Assembly: GCA_003142955.1 (NCBI GenBank)
Contig: PLOH01000064.1
Coordinates: 1 to 54,434 of the forward strand
Length of the DNA: 54,434 nt
Origin: Opitutia bacterium
Lineage (GTDB): Bacteria > Verrucomicrobiota > Verrucomicrobiia > Opitutales > Opitutaceae
Reading direction: 5' to 3'
This document shows positions 7,012 through 14,957 of this stretch, in pieces. Numbering within the stretch: the first letter of the stretch is position 1; each line of letters starts with the position of its first letter. Under the pieces are notes generated by a model. It saw only the letters and a list, made by a program, of their open reading frames with translations, ran no database searches and was not told the origin of the DNA. Position numbers and translations under genes: made by a program.

Positions 7012-9113
7012 ACCGGCATAAATCGAAGAATGAATTGCCAAACGGTTTGCGGCCACATTAAGGCCAACTCGAAAACCGCATACGTAACCGCCGCGGAAAG
7101 CATCGTGGGGAGAGGAATCACCCGTTGAATCCACGCAAAGACCGTTGCCCCTTCCGCCCCCCCGGCCCCGCTACTAACCGACGATTGAAACGCCGCAAGG
7201 ACCGTTTCCCAGTTCGTCGCGAAAACCTGAATCAGAACCGTTGGAAGCGCGACAACTACCGTCGCCAAGACTGCAATTGCCAGCGCTCGCCCGACAAGCG
7301 AACCCGCTGCCGTGATCGGGTTAGAGTTCATCGCCCCCTCGAAGGAAAAGGCTAACTGCTTTTGCGTCGCCAGGACGCCCAGGAGCGACAAGCGAATTTC
7401 GCGATAACAGAACACGCAAAGCGCCGTCACGGTCGACCAGCCTATAAGCGCCTTTACCCAGGTCACCAGGTCCAGCGCCCACGAAGGAGCCGCCGCAAAA
7501 GGATTCATATCGACCTGCGGATTTTCATTACCAACCGGACCCAGCTCGACAATCATGCTCATTTCCCCTCCTGCCGGCACAGACGGCGCGCTCATCGTTC
7601 CTCGACCGGCACTAGCCTGCGTCACCGCACTATTGCCCCACGCTTGCGCCGTCGAAATGGAATCCGACACCGCCGCAGACGCTCCTGCTCCCTGTTGGGT
7701 CAAAGTCGTATGCGCCGCGTCCTCGGCTTGCTTCCGTTCGTCCTCCCGGTCTGCAATCCGGCCCGTATTACTCGCGATCGTTGCAGTGTTCGCCGCCGTT
7801 TCACCGGTATTCTTTTCGATCGCCGCCAAGTGCCCGTTTGCGACGCTTTGCCCCCCGAGCAGCTGATTCACCCCCTGTTCATATGTCCCCTTGTCCAAAG
7901 TCGTCGCTTGCGTCGTCGACGCCGTGTCTGTCCAGCCCGCCAGCTGCCCCGGCTGAGTCTGCCCCGTTCCCGTCACATCCACCGAACCCGGATTCGTCCC
8001 CGTATTCGACGGAGGAAGATCCGCGCCGCCCGTGGTTGTGTAAGTGCTCCCAGCCGTTCCCGTCTGAACAACCGCCACATCGCCCGTCCCTTGATCCACG
8101 GAATAAGACGGGTTCGAGTAGGTCACGCCGCTAATCAAATTCCGGTCCAACTCCCGCACGTAAATCCAATTCACTTCCCCATGAAAATCATTCACCGGCG
8201 CAGTCAGCACGTGAGGCGAACCCGTCGTAAAGGTAATCACCGAATCAGGGCTTAGCTCTAAATCCCAATGAAATTTCGTGACCATACCCAGGACAGAATC
8301 CGTCTGAGCGGTCGGCATCACATGGCCGAGTGAAGTCCCGTCCAGCTTCATATCGATGACGGGCGACGCGAGACACCAACTGACCACCGTCAGAAAAACA
8401 TGTCGCAACACGGCCGGCCCGCCATAATGCCCGCTTCGAGTAATCGACCCCCCTGCCGTGATGATCATTTGCGGATCGTAACTCTCATCCCACACCGGCG
8501 CAGGATCTAGCGAAACCGTCGTTCCTTGCACCCCCGACACCGTCCCCGTGAAAGTCTTCGTTTCCAGCCCAGCAAGCGCCAACGTCGCCACCGTCGTTAC
8601 ACCGGTTTTCAATGCGATCGACCGCGCCCCGTCCGTGTTGTTCTTCAGATGAAACGAATAGCTGTTCATCAGAGTCGGCAGCACGGACGAAATCGTTTGC
8701 GTAGGCTTATCCCAATGGAACGTTGCAGAACCATCCGTGTTTCCGCTCCCGCCAACGTATCCCCATCCCAGACACAGAGTATGATCTCCCGTTGCCAATG
8801 CCGAGGCGTAACTATCGGATTGGTAATTAGGTCCGCCAGTGCCACCGACACCCGCCGCCGTAGAACCATCGAAACGATAACGAACATATGGCGACCCGCT
8901 CGGGGTATTCGACGGCCAGGTCCACATCACATCATTTGCCCCACCCGTCAACGTGAACGACAAGGTGTAAGCCACGCCGCCTTTGTATACAGTCACAGAC
9001 ACCGGCAGCGACCCGCCCGCCGCCCATGACTTCACCACCGCCCCCAACAAGACCGCAGCAAAAGCAGCCCGCAGCAAAACCCGGCCGATAAAATGAGAAG
9101 TTCCATGACTCAT
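7008..9113 (-). CDS. pIII-like adsorption / minor coat protein
   Basis: A 701-residue secreted phage protein. The start at 9113 (MSHGTSHFIGRVLLRAAF) gives a clean signal peptide ending near AWA/AGG. The ectodomain is rich in Gly, Thr, Ser and aromatic residues. A coiled-coil or heptad-like segment near the middle (ETAANTATIASNTGRIADRE) comes next, then a Gly/Pro-rich region. The last ~150 residues contain at least three hydrophobic segments, more than the single anchor of M13 pIII. Position directly after the coat gene fits the receptor-binding tip protein. The receptor cannot be deduced. A 7-bp-stem hairpin (9134-9156) lies between the coat gene and this one. Confidence 0.7.
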   Translation of the reverse strand: MSHGTSHFIGRVLLRAAFAAVLLGAVVKSWAAGGSLPVSVTVYKGGVAYTLSFTLTGGANDVMWTWPSNTPSGSPYVRYRFDGSTAAGVGGTGGPNYQSDSYASALATGDHTLCLGWGYVGGSGNTDGSATFHWDKPTQTISSVLPTLMNSYSFHLKNNTDGARSIALKTGVTTVATLALAGLETKTFTGTVSGVQGTTVSLDPAPVWDESYDPQMIITAGGSITRSGHYGGPAVLRHVFLTVVSWCLASPVIDMKLDGTSLGHVMPTAQTDSVLGMVTKFHWDLELSPDSVITFTTGSPHVLTAPVNDFHGEVNWIYVRELDRNLISGVTYSNPSYSVDQGTGDVAVVQTGTAGSTYTTTGGADLPPSNTGTNPGSVDVTGTGQTQPGQLAGWTDTASTTQATTLDKGTYEQGVNQLLGGQSVANGHLAAIEKNTGETAANTATIASNTGRIADREDERKQAEDAAHTTLTQQGAGASAAVSDSISTAQAWGNSAVTQASAGRGTMSAPSVPAGGEMSMIVELGPVGNENPQVDMNPFAAAPSWALDLVTWVKALIGWSTVTALCVFCYREIRLSLLGVLATQKQLAFSFEGAMNSNPITAAGSLVGRALAIAVLATVVVALPTVLIQVFATNWETVLAAFQSSVSSGAGGAEGATVFAWIQRVIPLPTMLSAAVTYAVFELALMWPQTVWQFILRFMPV

Positions 9114-9133
9114 AAAGTTCGAATGTTTGGGAA

Positions 9134-9156
9134 CCCGGCCCCGCAAGCAGGCCGGG
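9134..9156 (-). terminator. Hairpin between coat and pIII-like genes
   Basis: CCCGGCC and GGCCGGG form a 7-bp stem with a 9-base loop, 20 bases before the pIII-like start and 27 bases after the coat gene. There is no T tract on the transcribed side, so at most partial termination is expected. Known M13-type phages have an attenuating terminator at this same junction to keep coat expression far above pIII. Confidence 0.5.
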
Positions 9157-9183
9157 CACCCCTTTTGCTTCCACCCGAACGCC

Positions 9184-9453
9184 TTACTTCTTCGCGCGCC
9201 GGATGTAAGCGATGGTGACACCGAGCAGCGCCAGGCCAGCGCCGATCAAATAGGCCTTCACGCCAATCGTGGCCACTTGATCAATTTTGGCCGTCGCCGT
9301 CGTAACGGCCGCGTCGACGGGATCACCGTCGGCACGCATCGAGACCACCGTCAACCCGAGACCCGCACCGGCCACGGCCAACGCCTTGCCATGCGACACA
9401 ACGGCCGCACCGGCAGTTTTCACCATCTGCCACCCCTTGAGGAGTAGGTTCAT
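9184..9453 (-). CDS. Major coat protein, pVIII-like
   Basis: An 89-residue precursor with the hallmark layout of filamentous phage major coat proteins. A long basic/hydrophobic leader runs to about residue 41 (ending SMRA before DGDP). The short acidic N-terminus of the mature protein (DGDPVDAAVTTATAKID) is followed by one hydrophobic helix (AYLIGAGLALLGVTIAYI) and a basic C-terminus (RRAKK) that would face the DNA. The mature form would be about 48 residues. A clear Shine-Dalgarno (AGGAG, 8 bases before the ATG) supports the start. A 12-codon leader frame ends in an ATGA overlap with this start. Confidence 0.85.
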   Translation of the reverse strand: MNLLLKGWQMVKTAGAAVVSHGKALAVAGAGLGLTVVSMRADGDPVDAAVTTATAKIDQVATIGVKAYLIGAGLALLGVTIAYIRRAKK

Positions 9454-9572
9454 GTTTCAATCTCCTGTTCAGTTTGCCGGTGTAACATTTCTCCTGGTCA
9501 CCGGCACCCCAGGAGCTGGCCCAACACGGCACAGGCGAGGGTGAGCCAGGCCCCCGCCCGAAATTCATCACG

Positions 9573-9779
9573 CTACGGACTAGGTGCAGCCCCCGCTCGC
9601 CGAGACCGCATGATAATGCTCCAACTCACCAAGCCCAATTCCACCGACTTCAACCGCGCTTCGGTCTCCAACCGCCACAATTCCGCTAGCGACCGCTCGC
9701 GAGAACGCCACGCAACCTGCCAGGCTCCCACACGATCCTGCGCCTTCCAGATCACCGCATGGCAGCTGTACAAATTCAT
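9573..9779 (-). CDS. Small phage protein, unknown function
   Basis: 68 residues, starting 6 bases after the stop of the putative ssDNA-binding gene, with a GAGGG Shine-Dalgarno-like run upstream. The middle is an amphipathic, charged helix (RSRERSLAELWRLETEARLK) followed by a short hydrophobic patch. It sits where gene VII/IX of M13-type phages would be. The frame ends at an amber codon (9573-9575) and then stays open for 24 codons that encode a hydrophobic segment. I do not recognise a family. An overlapping frame (9580-9789, TTG start) is less convincing. Confidence 0.5.
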   Translation of the reverse strand: MNLYSCHAVIWKAQDRVGAWQVAWRSRERSLAELWRLETEARLKSVELGLVSWSIIMRSRRAGAAPSP

Positions 9780-9785
9780 GTACGC

Positions 9786-10076
9786 TCAACCCTCGAACTC
9801 GTAATCCGTCGGCTTCCGGTCGCCCGTTCGAAACACCGGCACGATCTGATAAACGCGGACCTTCGCCGGTTTCCCAATCGTATAGCTCGCCATCTTGGCT
9901 TTCAGTTCCTCCGCTGTCTTTGCCTTCAGACGAATCGACGCGACTTCCGCGCCGTCATCCACAACAGCCAACTTGGCCGAGTGCGTGACTCCGCTCTTGC
10001 CTCCCATTTCCCAGGGCTTCGGCTCTTGTGCCACACAAGCCACAACCGAAACCGCCTCAATGATCATTTTAATCAT
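9786..10076 (-). CDS. Putative phage ssDNA-binding protein (pV-like)
   Basis: 96 residues from ATG 10076. This start overlaps the end of the rep gene by 8 bases and leaves out an implausible upstream extension. The sequence alternates short hydrophobic strands with charged turns (MIKMIIEAVSVVACV, IRLKAKTAEELKAKM, KPAKVRVYQIVPVF), as expected for a small beta-rich OB-fold protein. Its place directly after rep matches the ssDNA-binding protein gene of filamentous phages, which coats the replicated single strand and shuts down double-strand synthesis. The assignment is positional and structural; no diagnostic motif exists. Confidence 0.55.
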   Translation of the reverse strand: MIKMIIEAVSVVACVAQEPKPWEMGGKSGVTHSAKLAVVDDGAEVASIRLKAKTAEELKAKMASYTIGKPAKVRVYQIVPVFRTGDRKPTDYEFEG

Positions 10077-11478
10077 GTTTTGAACCCCGCGATTTGTTGA
10101 TTTCGATTCTCTGGACGAGACGCGGGTCTTCGTCGTTGAGTTCGCCAAGCTCTAGCCCAGCGAGGAAAGAGTTGACCGCTTCGCGGCCCTGATTTGCGGC
10201 GATAAGTAGCGGGAATTCCGCTTTCCATTCGAGGACGCCGCACCATTGCCACGGACTCAAAGCCCCAAGGAAAACGTCAGTGTCGACGACTTCCTCCTTT
10301 GCGATCTCAACGTCCGATTTCTCCACCGCCATCCCGAGGCGATCCCGAAGACGAGGCGACCAGCGCACCGACGACACCTTGCGCACCAAAATATCCCGCA
10401 CGCCAGCCACCCATATAGCCCGCACATCGGCATCACCGCCGGCTGCCAACTTCAAAAGGGTAGCGAGGTTCTTGCCCTTCAACGATCCGCCCGCCACCTC
10501 GAGGCCGATCGCCCGCCCTTGTGCATCGGCTGCCGTCGCCAGTTTTGCGACGTACCTTGCGCCGGCCTCATTGCCAACGAGTCCCGCGGCAAACGCATGC
10601 AGCTCCGCACCACGCCATTTCCGCCCGACGGAATCCAAAGCCGCCAGCCATTGCGCTTCCGTACGTTCCCGATTGAACTTTCCCGGCTCATCAAAACGAA
10701 GCTGATGGTGGTGGTAATGCCAACCAGCCGCGCCGTAAGTACATTCACGACCAATTTGGGAGCCAAGCGAACCCCGGCGACGCTTCTGAGACGCCTTCCC
10801 TTGGCAATTGAACCGACGCCACGCCACAGCAAAACAATCGATCTCCTTACCAAGCGTCGAACCAAGCGCGTGAGGAGCCGTAAACGTGACCAAGGAAGCC
10901 TCATAACCGGCCGCTGCCGCCCTTTTGAAGCCTTCCGCAACCTCGGCCGCACGGAACGCCGCAATTCGAGGAGCACACACCGGACAGGCTAAAGACTGCC
11001 CGCAGACGCAAACGCCGTGAACTCGACCATAAGCACGGTCCGGCCGCGCATAGATACCCACACCGTCAAAGCCCCGTGTGATATTCCGCCCGCAGAACCT
11101 CATCCGCACCGGCCACCCTTCTTTGTTCGTCACGCCAGCCAAGGCTTCACGGGCGTAACTCCGCAAATACCACGCCCGAACCGTCGCCGGCGGAGGCAAA
11201 ACCGCATGAATATCGACCACCTCAGGTGGGGGGGGTGATTCGAAATCCGCATTCTTACCAAGGGGAGCGGCCCGGCCGGGCGCCGTCTCGTCCCTCGCCG
11301 GCATCCCGGCCAGGGCCGACTCCACTTCCACGCCCGCCAAAAACGACAACGGCCGGACCAGGCTCGCAGGTTTCTGCATGCCCAATCCGGCCGCGTCCAA
11401 CTCCTGCGACAGTGCGGATAACGACCTCACCGCTTCGCCGCAGAAAGTTCCCGCCTCCCCTCCTCCAAAATCCCTCAT
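10069..11478 (-). CDS. HUH rolling-circle replication initiator (Rep)
   Basis: 469-residue replication initiator of the Rep_1-like HUH endonuclease type. A Cys cluster (CVCGQSLACPVC, 157-168) probably binds zinc. Motif 1 is FTAPH (199-203), the metal-binding HUH motif is WHYHHHQL (253-260), and the candidate nicking tyrosine is Y309 in ARYVAKLA. These are the elements needed to nick the plus strand and start rolling-circle replication of the phage replicative form. The N-terminal ~95 residues are Pro/Ala-rich without motifs. Its start overlaps the HTH gene stop by 4 bases (ATGA), and its stop overlaps the putative ssDNA-binding gene. The nick site could not be located by eye. Confidence 0.85.
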   Translation of the reverse strand: MRDFGGGEAGTFCGEAVRSLSALSQELDAAGLGMQKPASLVRPLSFLAGVEVESALAGMPARDETAPGRAAPLGKNADFESPPPPEVVDIHAVLPPPATVRAWYLRSYAREALAGVTNKEGWPVRMRFCGRNITRGFDGVGIYARPDRAYGRVHGVCVCGQSLACPVCAPRIAAFRAAEVAEGFKRAAAAGYEASLVTFTAPHALGSTLGKEIDCFAVAWRRFNCQGKASQKRRRGSLGSQIGRECTYGAAGWHYHHHQLRFDEPGKFNRERTEAQWLAALDSVGRKWRGAELHAFAAGLVGNEAGARYVAKLATAADAQGRAIGLEVAGGSLKGKNLATLLKLAAGGDADVRAIWVAGVRDILVRKVSSVRWSPRLRDRLGMAVEKSDVEIAKEEVVDTDVFLGALSPWQWCGVLEWKAEFPLLIAANQGREAVNSFLAGLELGELNDEDPRLVQRIEINKSRGSKHD

Positions 11479-11672
11479 GACGCCCTCCGTTGCTGCAAAG
11501 CCCGCCGTGACAGCCCGTGCTGTTCCAACTCCAGCAGCGCATGACGTGGGATTCGCGTCGTTTTCGGCCCGAACTTCAGATGAGGAATCAATCCTTCATT
11601 GCACCGCCGCCACAGCGTCCAATAACTCACCCCGAGCCGTTCTGCCGCCTGTTGGAGAGAATAGCTGCTCAT
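11475..11672 (-). CDS. Helix-turn-helix DNA-binding protein, excisionase-like
   Basis: 65 residues with a MerR/excisionase-type winged helix-turn-helix: SLQQAAERLGVSYWTLWRRC, a wing around LIPHLKFGPKTTRIPR, and a C-terminal helix. Proteins of this type act as excisionases or as small phage regulators. It is the first gene of the rep-to-zot transcription unit and is coupled to rep through an ATGA overlap. The ATG at 11672 has no evident Shine-Dalgarno. A different-frame 43-codon reading frame with a purine-rich upstream run begins at 11727 and overlaps it. Confidence 0.75.
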   Translation of the reverse strand: MSSYSLQQAAERLGVSYWTLWRRCNEGLIPHLKFGPKTTRIPRHALLELEQHGLSRRALQQRRAS

Positions 11673-11727
11673 CTAGAGCAATGCAGAAGCGGCAAAAATC
11701 CATTGGATGTAACTGATGAATTTTCAT
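11596..11727 (-). CDS. Possible 43-residue overlapping leader ORF
   Basis: The frame starts at ATG 11727 (MKIHQLHPM...), close behind AAAAAGG and an AGGAG run, and overlaps the HTH gene start in another frame. It would place ribosomes over the HTH start, which itself lacks a Shine-Dalgarno. No family resemblance. It could equally be chance. Confidence 0.25.
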   Translation of the reverse strand: MKIHQLHPMDFCRFCIALDEQLFSPTGGRTARGELLDAVAAVQ

Positions 11728-11874
11728 CCTTTTTGTGTAATTTTCTCCTTTGACTTATTCCATTAGTCCGCCCCGCCGCTCACCGTTCCGCCTTGCTCTG
11801 CGCACGAAAGCGCATTAGAAATTTCCTAATGAATCAAAGAATTTTCCGCCACATCATCCGATGTCTTGAGCACG
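11728..11874 (-). promoter_or_regulatory. AT-rich region upstream of the phage replication operon
   Basis: A locally AT-rich gap between the integrase stop and the HTH gene, in contrast to the GC-rich surroundings. It contains an inverted repeat near 11813-11831 (CATTAG, AAATTT centre, CTAATG) and an AGGAG/AAAAAGG purine region before 11727. It is a plausible site for the phage promoter and an operator bound by the HTH protein. No clear -10/-35 pair was assigned. Confidence 0.4.
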
Positions 11875-12969
11875 TCATGAACCAGGCACAATGGCGAAAA
11901 AGCGTCGCGCATCAGCTTCAGTCACTAACTGGAAATAGTGCCGCCAGATCACATCTGGAGAGTTTCCGGCTTCCCTCGCGACCCTCGCCTCATCGCTCAC
12001 CAGGGCCAGACGATAACTGATCCAACTGTGTCGGCAAATATCCCCTTGCCAGGTCACAACGCCCCGCACCTTTCGCGCGCTTTCAAGCGGCAGATGACAA
12101 AGAGGCACCGCCCGTTCATTTCCCCACTGCAGCCAGGCCTTCAAGTTCTCTGAGATCGGAAGTAGCCGCACGGCACGACGACCCCGCTTCTTCCCAACCT
12201 CAACCCTGATCACAGGGGTTTCCGCCTCGAACATCACGTTATCCCACTTCAGCCGCTCAATCTCCCCGGACCGAAGCCCCGCAAAAAGCGACAACGCGAA
12301 GTACAACGCGTAAATCCCGCCTCGATGCGCAACCGCCGCAAGCATCACCTTCGCCGCCTCATCCGGCGTCAAAACAGCCGGCGACGGCGGATCGACCTTT
12401 GGCACATCCAACAACTTGACTGGATTATTAACCAGGAGCCCACGACGCATTAACCACCCGCAGAACCCCGAAAGGCAGCATTGGTAATGCCGGCGCGTGA
12501 GTGCCGCCACCTCCAGACCATCCAGAAACTCTTGGATTAGCTCCCGAGTGAGCTCCCGAGGCTTCTGCGCTCCAGATCTGGCCAGAAACCGTTCCAAACG
12601 GCATTGCAGGTTAATGAGCGTCTTAATCGCCCGCCCAGCACGCTTCTTTTCCGCAAGGAACGCCGCTACCGCGTCCACCAAGGGTTCATCCCTAACCCCT
12701 AGATGATGCTGCAAATAGAAGGTTACGGCATCAGAAAGCGAAACACCGTCCAACCTCGCGACCGCTGCATGATACTCATCGCGCATTCGCGCGTCCAACA
12801 CGAGGCCGGAGGTGCCCGCTATCTTCGCCTTCCCCAAAAGCTCCCGGTGGTACTTCCGCGCCTCGCTCTCATCCGCAAAATGCTTCCGCACCCGTCCTTT
12901 CAGCGGGTCCACGAATGTCACCTGCCACGGCGTGTCAGGGTGTTTGATCCGGTAAAGTCTCGGCAGCAT
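11875..12969 (-). CDS. Tyrosine recombinase / phage integrase
   Basis: 364 residues. An N-terminal SAM-like core-binding domain (~95-190) is followed by the catalytic domain: Arg I in AGLRSGEIERLKW (R233), the box II region ICRHSWISY (R313, H314), and the nucleophile Tyr in IWRHYFQLV (Y345). The usual first His of HxxR is Asp here, and the third-position His of LGHS is Asn (GNSP). As I recall, both occur in recombinases from Verrucomicrobia, so they need not mean loss of activity. The gene reads away from tRNA-Arg, whose 3' end is 82 bases upstream of its start. Role: integration of the inovirus into the tRNA. Confidence 0.88.
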   Translation of the reverse strand: MLPRLYRIKHPDTPWQVTFVDPLKGRVRKHFADESEARKYHRELLGKAKIAGTSGLVLDARMRDEYHAAVARLDGVSLSDAVTFYLQHHLGVRDEPLVDAVAAFLAEKKRAGRAIKTLINLQCRLERFLARSGAQKPRELTRELIQEFLDGLEVAALTRRHYQCCLSGFCGWLMRRGLLVNNPVKLLDVPKVDPPSPAVLTPDEAAKVMLAAVAHRGGIYALYFALSLFAGLRSGEIERLKWDNVMFEAETPVIRVEVGKKRGRRAVRLLPISENLKAWLQWGNERAVPLCHLPLESARKVRGVVTWQGDICRHSWISYRLALVSDEARVAREAGNSPDVIWRHYFQLVTEADARRFFAIVPGS

Positions 12970-13051
12970 ACCTTGACTGAACCTTGACCAAAACCCTGCA
13001 CAATTCGCACAACAAGCAATTTCTTTCCTCTTTTATTCTTCCTCTGACAGC

Positions 13052-13127
13052 TGGCGGGGCGGGCGGGGGTCGAACCCGCAACCCTCGGTTTCGAAGACCG
13101 ATGCTCTATCCATTGAGCTACCGCCCC
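13052..13127 (-). tRNA. tRNA-Arg (anticodon TCG)
   Basis: 76-nt cloverleaf on the minus strand. The acceptor stem GGGGCGG pairs with CCGCCCC, with discriminator G and an encoded CCA at the 3' end (13052-13054). D-stem is GCTC/GAGC. The anticodon stem TCGGT/ACCGA encloses loop CTTCGAA with anticodon TCG (reads CGA), and the T-arm is GCGGG-TTCGACC-CCCGC. Its 3' end faces the integrase gene, so it is the presumed attB. Confidence 0.95.
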
Positions 13128-13194
13128 GCAAAAGCGACTACGCCGACGCCTCCGGAAAACCGCAAACCCGCACCGTGGTCAAGGCCGGCGTGGC

Positions 13195-14049
13195 CTATTT
13201 GTTCTTGGGCGCGGTGAATTCGAACGGCATCTCGGCCCGACTCTCGACCGGCTGCTCGTGTTTCACTTTCGGGAGAAAGCGCCACAGGCGGATCGCGGCC
13301 ACGGCCGATTCGCCGAATTCAGGCAGACTGGCGCTCAGGACCACCGGGTCGCCCACGGCTCCGCGCGCATCGACGGTGAACGAAACCGTCGCGTTGCCGT
13401 CGACCCGCTTCCGGTAGAGTGCCTTGGGGTATTCCGGCGCCGGGCCCACCAACGGCTTAACCGCCGAGTCTTTGACGTCCTTGATGCGCTCCCGCACCAT
13501 GCGATCGAGCGCCGCATCCATCACGCCCATGGGCATCAGGGAATGGAAAAGTTCCCGCCCGCCGGAGAACAAATAGAGGTCGTAGCGCCCCAGCTTGCTC
13601 TCCATGTCCATGGGGACTTTCACGTTGAACGGCCTCGGATCCCTCGGTTCGAGATCGGCCACCTCGAAGAGGAAGAGGCCGGAATCGTTACCCAGGTGCA
13701 GCACGATCACGACAAAGACATGCTTTAGCGAATAGGCCGTTTCCAACTCGCAGTACAGATGGAATTCTTTGTTGATTTCATGGCCGTTCATCGACAGGTA
13801 GGTCGTCCTTACATCCGGATGTCGGATGGCCACGAACAACGGCAGATACTCACCGCCTTGGCCGAGGGCGAATCGCATCGCATGGACCTGCTCGAGCTTG
13901 TCGCCATGCAGCACCAGCGGAGAGATATCATGCGCGGCCACAACCACCGACATTTTCTCTCCGTCCTTGACCGCGAGGTAATGCTGGCCCGCGGCCCGCG
14001 GCGCCCAGCAGGCAAAGAGCAGAAGAGACAGGATGCAGCTGAATTTCAT
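13195..14049 (-). CDS. Secreted protein with TonB-like C-terminal domain
   Basis: 284 residues from ATG 14049, chosen because it opens a signal peptide (MKFSCILSLLLFACWAPRAAG). The middle ~150 residues have no recognised domain. The last ~85 residues match the TonB C-terminal fold: PAPEYPKALYRKRVDGNATV, then a strand pair and LPEFGESAVAAIRLWRFLP. Lone TonB-C domains on exported proteins without the usual N-terminal membrane anchor are common in this phylum, and their partner is generally unknown. It is the first chromosomal gene beyond the tRNA. The next gene upstream on the same strand ends 193 bases away. Confidence 0.65.
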   Translation of the reverse strand: MKFSCILSLLLFACWAPRAAGQHYLAVKDGEKMSVVVAAHDISPLVLHGDKLEQVHAMRFALGQGGEYLPLFVAIRHPDVRTTYLSMNGHEINKEFHLYCELETAYSLKHVFVVIVLHLGNDSGLFLFEVADLEPRDPRPFNVKVPMDMESKLGRYDLYLFSGGRELFHSLMPMGVMDAALDRMVRERIKDVKDSAVKPLVGPAPEYPKALYRKRVDGNATVSFTVDARGAVGDPVVLSASLPEFGESAVAAIRLWRFLPKVKHEQPVESRAEMPFEFTAPKNK

Positions 14050-14241
14050 GGGGAGAGCGAACGAAAAGCAGGTTGGCCTTGGCGGCAGGCCGCGCCCGGA
14101 GGACCGAGTGCATCTGGTGCGAAGGCGCCAGATCGGGTCGAGGGCGGCAACCGCAAGCCGAACCTGGCTTGGGCCGGATCCGGACGCAATCGCCGAAACT
14201 GTCGCCTCGTGGAATTCCCGTCCGGCCAACCGCCCGAGCGA

Positions 14242-14793
14242 CTACTTCACCCGCCGGACGCGCAGCCAAAAACCATTTTCGACAAGGTAAAGCTTCCAGC
14301 CACCGATCTTCGATGAGCGAATTTCGACTTCGGGATTCTCCACCGTCGGAATCCAAAGGTTGGCGCTGCTGTCCGTCTGCACCCAGGTCTGCCCGTTATT
14401 GAGCTGGAAAACCGTGGCGCCAGACCACCCGTTGAACTTGCCGACAATGCGACCGCGGATGGTCGCGTCCTTGTATTCCACCGGCAGGCCCAACCTCGCC
14501 TCTTCATGGACCTTCTGTTCGGTCTTCAACTCGCGCTTCACCTCCTCGCGAACCTCTTTTTTCACCTGGTCACGCACTTCCGCCTTCGCCTCCTCGCGGA
14601 CCTGCCTGGCTCCCTCGCGGACAAAACGTCCGGCCAGCTGGTCCAACACCGCCTGCTGTCCCGGCGTCAGCTGGTCCACGCCCGCCGCCCGGCGCTCCTC
14701 GGGGGTGAGCTGCTGCCAGAAGCTCACGTCCGCCGCCATCGACGCGTTCACGATCGTCGCCAGAACCAGGAAAATCGCGCTGACCTTCATCAT
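14242..14793 (-). CDS. Secreted coiled-coil protein, unknown function
   Basis: 183 residues. A signal peptide (MMKVSAIFLVLATIVNASMA) is followed by FWQQLTPEERRAAGVDQLTP. A highly charged helical segment of alternating Glu/Lys/Arg (about 60-110) is likely a coiled coil. The C-terminal domain of ~70 residues is rich in Trp and Gly (IVGKFNGWSGATVFQLNNGQ...) and predicted beta. I know similar small exported proteins only as hypothetical. It may be co-transcribed with the downstream TonB-C gene and diverges from glnS. Confidence 0.6.
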   Translation of the reverse strand: MMKVSAIFLVLATIVNASMAADVSFWQQLTPEERRAAGVDQLTPGQQAVLDQLAGRFVREGARQVREEAKAEVRDQVKKEVREEVKRELKTEQKVHEEARLGLPVEYKDATIRGRIVGKFNGWSGATVFQLNNGQTWVQTDSSANLWIPTVENPEVEIRSSKIGGWKLYLVENGFWLRVRRVK

Positions 14794-14957
14794 CCCTTCA
14801 TCTCAAACGATTCGGAGCGGGCATTCGAACATTTTCTGGACCGGGACGGGACGTCCTTTCCGCGTGGCCCGGCCGCCTGCCCGCCGTTTTGTCTATCATG
14901 GTCTCAATTGTGGCGTTGCGTCGCGCCCGGGCATTCCGCACATTCGCGGGTTCTGTC

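Larger units (their letters stand above)
5432..13054 (-). mobile_element. Integrated filamentous phage (inovirus) prophage
   Basis: A minus-strand block with the gene order expected of an Inoviridae genome: integrase, HTH, Rep, putative ssDNA-binding protein, small protein, coat (pVIII-like), adsorption (pIII-like), small membrane protein (pVI-like), Zot (pI). About 7.6 kb, close to typical inovirus genomes. The integrase 5' end faces the CCA end of tRNA-Arg(TCG), the likely attachment site. No pIV secretin gene is visible, so a host secretin would be needed for release, as in CTXphi. The right edge is placed at the tRNA 3' end. The left edge is uncertain because no duplicated att core was found, and the element could extend left past the window start and include the defence operon. 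Confidence 0.82.

Noticed and set aside
9323-9571. 82-codon frame overlapping the coat protein gene
   Set aside because: Its second half lies inside the coat gene in another frame and is Cys/Gly/Arg-rich without a signal or membrane helix. The coat gene has far better evidence.
12969-13054. Integrase inactivity because two catalytic His positions are replaced
   Set aside because: The same positions vary in what I recall of verrucomicrobial tyrosine recombinases with otherwise intact Arg and Tyr residues, so loss of function cannot be claimed.
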